A stretch of 64,000 nucleotides of DNA from assembly GCA_023055425.1 (NCBI GenBank), contig JALGPY010000005.1, forward strand, positions 10,379,501 through 10,443,500, read 5' to 3'. The stretch's first letter is position 1; every line of letters begins with the position of its first letter. Positions 10,101 through 16,800 of this stretch are shown here, piece by piece. The notes beneath the pieces are model-generated. The model worked only from the letters and a program-made list of their open reading frames with translations. It made no database searches and was not told the origin of the DNA. The DNA comes from Linanthus parryae (taxonomy: Eukaryota > Streptophyta > Magnoliopsida > Ericales > Polemoniaceae). The position numbers and the translations under genes are program-made.

Positions 10101-12496
10101 ATTGTGAACCATTCTGTCCCAACTCTTTTGCACCATTTGGACTTTTACCTCTATTCATTGGGTCACTTAAACCCGGTGATTTGGATAGCAAAAATTTGCA
10201 ATTTTTAGATAATTTTTTCGTAGTGTTGTAGAGTAACTCTTATTCTACACGATCATAAAAAATTATCAAAGAATTACATCGTTTTGCCATCCAAATCACC
10301 GGGTCAAAGTGACCCTGTTACGGGTGAAAAAATCCAAATAGTGCAAAGCACCTGGGACGGAGTGGTACTACTTCATATGTTTCTTTTGAATCGGTCTACT
10401 TCCCTTATTGGACGTTCCTCTCCTTCAGCATACTTTCCTTATTTAGCATGTTTTTGTTGTTAAATTACTATTCTGCCCTTAACTTTTTTTGTGTTCACAC
10501 TACTTTTCTGTTTAATAAGTCATGATTTTCTATGTGTTCACACTGTTTTTTGGTCAGAGTTATAAATAACACAAATTTCTTATAACATTTGCAATTTTTC
10601 TCTAAGCTAATTCAGAAGAAACATATGTAGTATATCAAGCTATTTCAGAAGAAACAGAGGTAGTATATCAAAATCATGGGGATAAGAGATATACAGGGAT
10701 ATGAGGTAGGATATGATTGTACTGGAATAGAGCAGTATAAGTGATTTTGAGGGTATTTAGTCTTTTTTTGCACTCCCACTCTATTCCCACACATTCCTTA
10801 TCTGGCTTATACCACCTAGCTTATAGGCAAATGTGAGAAGGTGGGGATAAGAGCGACTTATAAATGTTGCTTATACTGCACCCAAATAAGGGAAAACAGA
10901 CAGTAGGTATAAAGTTATTCTTATCCCCCTAGGTGGTGCAGAACATCAACATACATGGTTCGAGGAGCAGTGCAAATTGAAGATAATTCTAGGCATAGGG
11001 GACAGAAGCCAAAGGTACCAGCTGCCGCCTGTTGTTGAGTACTTGTTGAGTTTCATGTCTAGATGATGAAGGCAGCTTTGCATAGTCCCCTTGTTGCAGG
11101 CGTCTAGCCCCCGGTTTCTCCTGGGTGTAGTTGAATTCAATCTCCAATTCATCAGTGTTGTCTTCCTCATCATCTCCCTCGACTCTAGGGCTTCCTGATA
11201 TGTATACATAAACAACATTTTGTTACCACTAAAGATGCTATTGCAAATCATTATACCAAGACATATAAGCTTGCCTTTGTGCCTCGCGTATCTTGTATTG
11301 CATCGAAGACAACATTGAGTTCCATCTGTTCGCTCAAACTCGTAACAAAACCTACAAACTGGGAAGCCACACTCGTTGCAAGCAACAAACACTTCACCGC
11401 TGGCTGTCAGGCCAACCGGGTGTCCACATATTTGGCAGGACTGTCCCTTTAGTTTCTTGAAAGCTTTCGGCTGCATACAAGAAAAAAGATGATCACTATC
11501 TTGACAAGGTCACAAGCCTATTATTTTGTCAAACACAATCCTGCATAGGAAATGGCCATTTTTCTATTCCCATGAATAACAAAGATACTCCATATGTTCC
11601 CGCTTATGCGTTGACTTTCACGCAACTTTGACTAGGTGATTTGAGTTGCAAAAACGACACAAAAAGTTGGTTAACATTTTCATGAGGTTGTACTGTAATT
11701 ATCTGAAGTTTAGAAGATTAAGAAAAGTTAAACAAGTTTTCATATCTTTTTGCTACTCAAATCACCAAGTCGAAGTTGTTGAAAGAATTATCTTAGACAG
11801 GGAAAATACCCTGAAGTTGCTAACTATGGCGCTTGCCAATGCATCAGAGTTACAGGTGTCGGTCGAGTACACACGATTCTTGTGGTCATGAATCATGATA
11901 GAGCACCACGTCAGCAACTCCAAGAGCACTGCAAAAACTCTCCTCGTAGCTCAATGTGACAGTGAAAACAGAGAGTGCATTAATTACATAAATCACACAC
12001 GGATCATCCTCTTCCCTTGCACCAATCAGATGATTCAACTCAGGGGCGGAGCTACTTGAGGACAAGGAGTGGCAATTGCCACCCCTGACTTCTTGAAAAC
12101 TCCACTAGCACCCGTCTAGTTATAGCTATTTTACTCTAAGACCTTTTAGAAAATACATAAATGTCCCGCATCACATCCTAATTTTGCCCCGACTTGTTCG
12201 ATTTCCTGGCACCGCCGCTGATTAAACTCATGGTGGTGTCGCGGCGGCACTTGTGCTGTATGCCTGTATTGATTTCTTTCTGGTTTTAGAACCGGACCAG
12301 AGAGAGTGATCAATGCAGGCAACAACACAAACCCAAGATATCAAAACAATGGTGACGCAACATTGCAAGATAACATTAAAAATGTGATCATTATAGTGAA
12401 AACCGAAATGGCTAAGACTGAGAAACAAACCCTAGTATCAGAATCGTAGGATTTACGTAAGATCCCACCATTTTCTTCTTCTTCAGCTGCTTCCAT
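4132..12496 (-). CDS. CESA: Cellulose synthase A catalytic subunit, CESA1/10-like
   Basis: Fourteen exons: 12431-12496, 11275-11470, 11019-11194, 9262-9382, 8980-9178, 8324-8590, 7877-8222, 7628-7765, 6682-6807, 6362-6574, 6019-6277, 5518-5714, 4980-5330 and 4132-4713, summing to 3237 nt and 1078 aa; CESA1 is about 1080. The N-terminal RING-type zinc finger has all eight cysteines (34, 37, 53, 56, 61, 64, 76, 79). Catalytic motifs are DDG (395-397), DCD (562-564), TED (777-779) and QVLRW (817-821), with two N-terminal and several C-terminal membrane segments. It is a UDP-glucose beta-1,4-glucosyltransferase of the plasma-membrane cellulose complex. Stretches such as [20 protein letters not shown] and EEDLQPN place it near the primary-wall CESA1/10 clade. 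Oddities: an unusual acidic first exon, a GC donor after exon 2, F63 where P is usual after CR in the finger, and a shifted reading frame in the last codons. Confidence 0.93.
4143..4145 (-). other. CESA: Probable +1 A in the CESA stop-proximal codons
   Basis: On the coding strand the gene reads GGT CAA ATG TGG CGT TAA, giving GQMWR-stop. The adjacent frame reads TGT GGC GTT AAT TCC TAG, which is C-G-V-N-S-stop. CESA1-type proteins normally end in GQCG(V/I)NC or close to it, so one extra A in the AAA run (4143-4145) explains the unusual tail. It could be a real allele or an assembly error. Confidence 0.7.
6870..7236. mobile_element. hAT-like non-autonomous element in CESA intron 8
   Basis: The ends are CAGGGGCGTCTCTAC (6870-6884) and, inverted, CAAGGCCGTCTCTAC (7222-7236), followed by matching GAGGCCCAAGG / GGGGCCCCAAGG words. 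The flanks ACTGTAGA and ACTATAGT agree at 6 of 8 positions, compatible with an old 8-bp hAT duplication. At 367 bp it has no coding capacity. Confidence 0.68.
7245..7600. repeat. GC-rich GGCC/CCGG repeat in CESA intron 8
   Basis: About 350 bp of unusually GC-rich sequence made of GGGCC, GCCCG and CCGGACC words, sitting next to the hAT-like element inside the CESA intron. Similar vocabulary recurs at 14420-14575 and 36075-36828. No gene is visible; it is probably a degenerate non-autonomous transposon. Confidence 0.4.
8778..8937. mobile_element. Tourist-like MITE (PIF/Harbinger) in CESA intron 5
   Basis: A 160-bp element flanked by TTA on both sides (8775-8777 and 8938-8940). Its ends are inverted repeats, GAGCCAGTTTGG on the left and GAGTCCGTTTGG read from the right, followed by matching GCTTTCTAGAAC-type words. 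The TTA target duplication and the (C/G)TTTGG termini fit Tourist-type MITEs. It has no coding capacity. Confidence 0.8.
9752..10098. repeat. Intron duplication, copy A (CESA intron 3)
   Basis: This block starts with ATCATGGGGATAAGA and ends near CATAGGGGACATAAGCCAAAGGT. It is repeated as a direct copy at about 10674-11016, with scattered substitutions and small indels. The block includes a MITE-like stretch (TTCG..GGTATAA ends) plus flanking unique sequence, so it is a true intron segment duplication and not just two insertions of one element. Confidence 0.8.
10113..10362. mobile_element. Stowaway-like hairpin MITE, copy 1
   Basis: An almost perfectly palindromic 250-bp element: TCTGTCCCAACTCTTTTGCACC on the left matches ACTCCGTCCCAGGTGCTTTGCAC read from the right, and inner arms GGTGATTTGGATAGCAAAA and TTTTGCCATCCAAATCACC also pair. 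The GTCCC/GGGAC termini and nearby TA dinucleotides suggest the Stowaway group. A sister copy is at 41255-41506 and a diverged one at 11590-11790. Confidence 0.75.
10367..10664. mobile_element. Stowaway-like MITE with TACTAC(T)TC ends
   Basis: TACTACTTCATATGTTTCTTTT at 10367 is inverted at 10613-10633 (AGAAGAAACATATGTAGTA) and again at 10645-10664 (AGAAGAAACAGAGGTAGTA). It is wedged between the hairpin MITE and copy B of the intron duplication. No coding capacity. Confidence 0.55.
10674..11016. repeat. Intron duplication, copy B, abutting CESA exon 3
   Basis: This is the direct copy of 9752-10098. Its high-coordinate end coincides with the splice donor of exon 3 (exon border at 11019), so this copy carries the functional first bases of the intron, while the other copy is a decoy that lacks the GT. 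Confidence 0.8.
11590..11790. mobile_element. Diverged hairpin MITE, copy 3 (CESA intron 2)
   Basis: CTTTGACTAGGTGATTTGAGTTGCAAAA pairs with TTTTTGCTACTCAAATCACCAAGTCGAAG in inverted orientation, the same inner arms as the elements at 10113 and 41255. The outer ends are degraded. Confidence 0.55.
12041..12220. mobile_element. hAT-type MITE in CESA intron 1
   Basis: A 180-bp element with ends CAGGGGCGGAGCTA and, inverted, CAGCGGCGGTGCCA. It is flanked by ATTCAACT (12033-12040) and ATTAAACT (12221-12228), an 8-bp target duplication with one mismatch. Length, CAG..CTG termini and the 8-bp duplication are typical of non-autonomous hAT elements. Confidence 0.85.
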
Positions 12497-12639
12497 TACT
12501 TCACTTCCCGATCGAGATCAAATCTATATGACAATCTGAATATTCGAACGTTAAAACGCAAATCTTTTGATTGGGGGATGAGAAGAGGTCGATGGGTTTA
12601 AAGGGTTTCGTCTGATTCTTGGCCTACTCAATTCGGCAT

Positions 12640-13800
12640 TCTCACTACCTCCGTAGGGTGGTGTTTACTGGCGTTACTAAAACTCTATCTATTTTGTCCT
12701 TTATAGTAGAAGTGGTAGAAGTGTGTGGACTTATTCGTCTTTTAGCACCTCTATATAGATCCGATTTCGTTTCCTTTCTTGCAACAGAAGGTTTGAACCC
12801 GTAATAGAAAGAAAACCTTTTGAGTTAACACTTGGTTACACTTCGCTATCCATTCTTTTTATTTTGATAAAAGTCTATTCACATGTTTGGCATCACACAT
12901 ATCACAGTGTTATGGTCCATACAACAGAAGACACGTAATTCTTTGTCTTACACGTAACATATGTTATATGACGATATAAGAAGTTTCTTTTTGAGCAAAC
13001 ACTATAAGAAATTCCATAGTCGTTTTGTTTGTCATTGTTTTCTTAGTTGAGTGTCAAGGTTTGTATGTACCAGACTACTAAAGCATGTCACGTTGCTTGC
13101 TCTAAAGAAGTTTGTACCCATGGAAGGGATGAAGTAATCATAAAACCTTAAGCACCACTACCGATGTTAGGGTGTCTTGAATCATTCACCAACACCCGGC
13201 AAAAAGATGGCGAGGCAAAAAGTCAAAGAGGAAGACCCTCTTCTGGTCGTACAATCATGATCGACGTTAATTTCTGTTCTCTTGATTATTCGTTCATCAT
13301 TCGTGCTCCATACTATAGGCTATAACAACCGAGAATCTCATGTACTAACGAGATATTGTGTTCCGGACAAAAATTAGTGTTTCATCTTTAGGACAAAAGT
13401 AGTCCAATTTCATCTTTATTGATTGGCGTCGTATACAAACTTGATGCTGTTAGAAGCGTCGTTATGAGGACAACCTCAAATTGTATATGACTAGAGAAGA
13501 GCACCAACATCAGGGAATATGTAGGTACAATAACTCAAATCATGTTATCAGAGAACAGGTTGATTGTTGAGGTGTTTCAAATTCATGTATCCATCCAACT
13601 GAACAATCATACTATTCATCAACTTCAACAAACAAAGTGAAAGTACTAGTCCCATGAATCAAGTTTGGAACTCAGGACAATAGCTCTTAAGAGTCTATTC
13701 ATATATATATATAAACTTAGGATTAGAATACCTTAATTTGCACTCAGTTTGATTACCTACCCCTAATCTAACTCCAATCTACTACTACTAAGGACCCATC
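12640..13800. other. Intergenic space between CESA and the HY5 3' end
   Basis: About 1.2 kb between the divergent CESA start side and the HY5 stop codon. It should hold the CESA promoter (next to 12500-12640) and the HY5 3' UTR (just below 13802). I see no ORF, RNA gene or clear transposon terminus here. Confidence 0.5.
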
Positions 13801-13801
13801 T

Positions 13802-16800
13802 CTACTTCCTTCCTTCTTGCAAGCCTGCTGTTGTGTTCTTCAGTATCTGCATATCACAAAATCAAGAGCACACTCAGTATTCAAAATAAGAAAAACCATT
13901 CATCAGTTGAATAGAAAGCGTACTAGTCGGAAATTAATTAGAAGCAGATCATTCAAACAAACATATCATGATTCATTAATGACTTGCTTTCCCGATGGAC
14001 AAAACTAAGACAACTCATTACAGTTCACTACTGAAACTGAAAGTGTTCATAGACAAAAGAGAAGTTATTAACCCAGAGTTTGAAGACAACACCGCAAAAA
14101 AACTGAGAACAAATTGGAGACTAGTGCATCCCCTGATACCATTATATAAATGGCCTTCTGACACTCTATCCGGCTAGATTTCGACTTGAAATGCATTACA
14201 ATGAATAGATCTGACCACAAAATCTAAAAGCACAACATACAGCGCAAAATTCCATGTCCTTGACATGCTATCATTACTTGGTTTTGGACAAATTAGATGT
14301 AGTTAGTTGCAAGTATTACTAGCCTGTGTCTATGCGATTGTTTTATCAGTTCTTGCCTCCTTGTTAGCTTGCCTTTGGGGAGCCGCATTACAAACGCGAA
14401 TCGAATTCGTGTGCAAAGGTGCGAACTGGGCCGGGCCGGATACTTGACGGGTTTGAGATGGTAGGGGCTAGGGCGGGCTGTGGGTCAACCTGGGAGGAGG
14501 GCAGGTCTAATGGGGGAAACCTTGATGGCCGGCTTGAGCTCAAACCCCCTGTTCTTAGGGGGCAGGCTGGTCCGGGTAAAAATATAATATATTATCTTTT
14601 TTAATATAAGTTACATACAAATATGTATACTATTTTTCTGACTGGGTTGACTACATTATTCCCCCAAGTAGCCATTATATTCAAAAATTTGGGTGCAAAA
14701 TGGTCAATTAGGCTAAAAGTAGCTGTTATGACTTATGAATGAAATTTGACCAAGGGGTTAGAGGGGGCAGCCAGCCCAAACCGAAGTTTTTCACCAAACT
14801 GGCCGTGTTGGGGCCGAGAAAAACGGGAGAAACCTCCACTAGGGAACAAATACGAATCTCGACTCGTATTGAAACTGACAATCCCAGGGTCGGTTCTTGA
14901 GGTAAAAACCAACATTGGTATTGTTGGTTTTAATTTTTTTTTGAACCCCATAAAAACCGAGTATAACAAAATCGGTTTTTGAAACCTAGTGTTGGAATGT
15001 CGGTTGTAGGCTGTGGAACCGATTTTCGGTTTTATACTTACATAGAAACCCTACCTTTTTCTTCTTTTTCTCCCCCTCCACGTTCTCTCTTCTTCCCCTC
15101 TCTGTGTGCGGCGACCGACGAAGCAAACCCACGATCTCGGCCGACCAATGCCCCCCACCAACTCCGGCGACCTCGCCGGTGCTCCCTCCCCCTCCCCTCT
15201 CTCTCTCTCTCACACACACACACACGTCTATTCCCCTCTCTGTGTGTGGCGACCGACGAAGCAGACCCACGATCTTGGACAGGGAAAGGCTTGAATTTGC
15301 CTAAGTCTAGAACCGATTCTATCACCATCGGTATGATTTCCAGAAACCGATTGTGTTACCATCGGTTCTCAATAACCGATTGTTCTATTGCCATTTTCAA
15401 ATGGACCAGACAAAAATTTAGAACCGACAGTAGTAGTGTCGGTTTCTTCCCCCACAACCGACAGTACTACCGTGGTTTCAAAACAATCCTAGATTCATAA
15501 TTGTTCCCCAGTGGAGGTTTCTTCCGTTACTCTCGGTCCCAACACGGCCAGTTTTGTGAAAAACTCACCCAAACCGGGTTGAATCGGGGCAGCCTAGCGG
15601 ATTATAGTGGGGGTCGAGGTAGAAGAGGGTGGGCCGGTCCTTTTTTGGGGTTTCCTACCCGGGCCAGATGCAGTCCTAGGGGAGTGGGTTGCCCAGGAGA
15701 GTCCTTTCTTTGGGATTTCCTACCCGGGCTGGTTCCGATCCTAGGGACTTTGAGGGCGAGGGGGCTGGTTTTGGGCGGGTTGTGCCGAGTGAATCGTGAG
15801 CCGACCCCCTGGACATCACCTTCAGGAATTCAAGCAAGTCATGTAGGTTTTAAGTCTTAACCCTCTTCACCATCTCGCAACTAATACTTATTTTGGTCAT
15901 CTGTATCTTTAGACGTAATTAATTACTGTTTCCAACATCACCTAGAGAAGATCGTAAAACTCCTACTTTTAACTTCAACATATCCTTAGATGCTCATAAT
16001 TTAGTGATGCAAGTCGAATCATACGGTTCAGAGAGGTACAAAAACATAATGCCAAATGGGTTAATATCTTAATGGGTACACAAACTCAACCGCACAAACA
16101 AAACGAATCTTATTTAAGATTGAAACCCTTGACAACTTTCCTGCTTTGAGCCAAGGATTAATATCAGTCGAGTGTATACCAAGTGACCAACCATGTCTTC
16201 TCAAATTTGTTCACAATTTAAGCAGAATTTTTCATGAAAATCCAACTTGACCTAAATCACTGGGTTAGAGACAACCCACGGACACAAACAGTAAATAGTG
16301 AAAATCAGGGCATTATACTATTATCTCTTAGCTAGCTCTTCATGATGGCTTCATGCCTTAATGCCTCGCATATGTTTCTGGCTTAATGCAAATATCTTTC
16401 TAGAGTTCCCTAAAGTTAACACAATTAGTAAAGAAAATATCAAAAGTAAGCACATCAATTCAACACCCAAGTACTAAGTATGGCTCCTAGAATGAGTTCC
16501 CGAAACAAATTAATGAAAATCAAACTTCATGAGACATTTACATTTCTCCATCTATAGATAATAGCAATAAATTGATATGGTTTTAAATCAGGGTATACAC
16601 AAACAGATTTCCCAAACTCTATAGAAATACTCCCGTTTCTTAACACTAGATATGTATCGTGGACGTACAATTGATACTAAATAAAAGAAATTTTTTAATA
16701 AACCAAAAAAGCTTCCTTTAGCTTGCTCAAAACTTTTATAGTAATAACATATGTAAAAAAAACACTTTATAATGAAGCATTCTAGCAAGTGCAGGTTGTT

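Noticed and set aside
15199..15225. CT/CA tract as a promoter pyrimidine patch
   Set aside because: It lies inside an intronic transposon with no gene downstream in that orientation.
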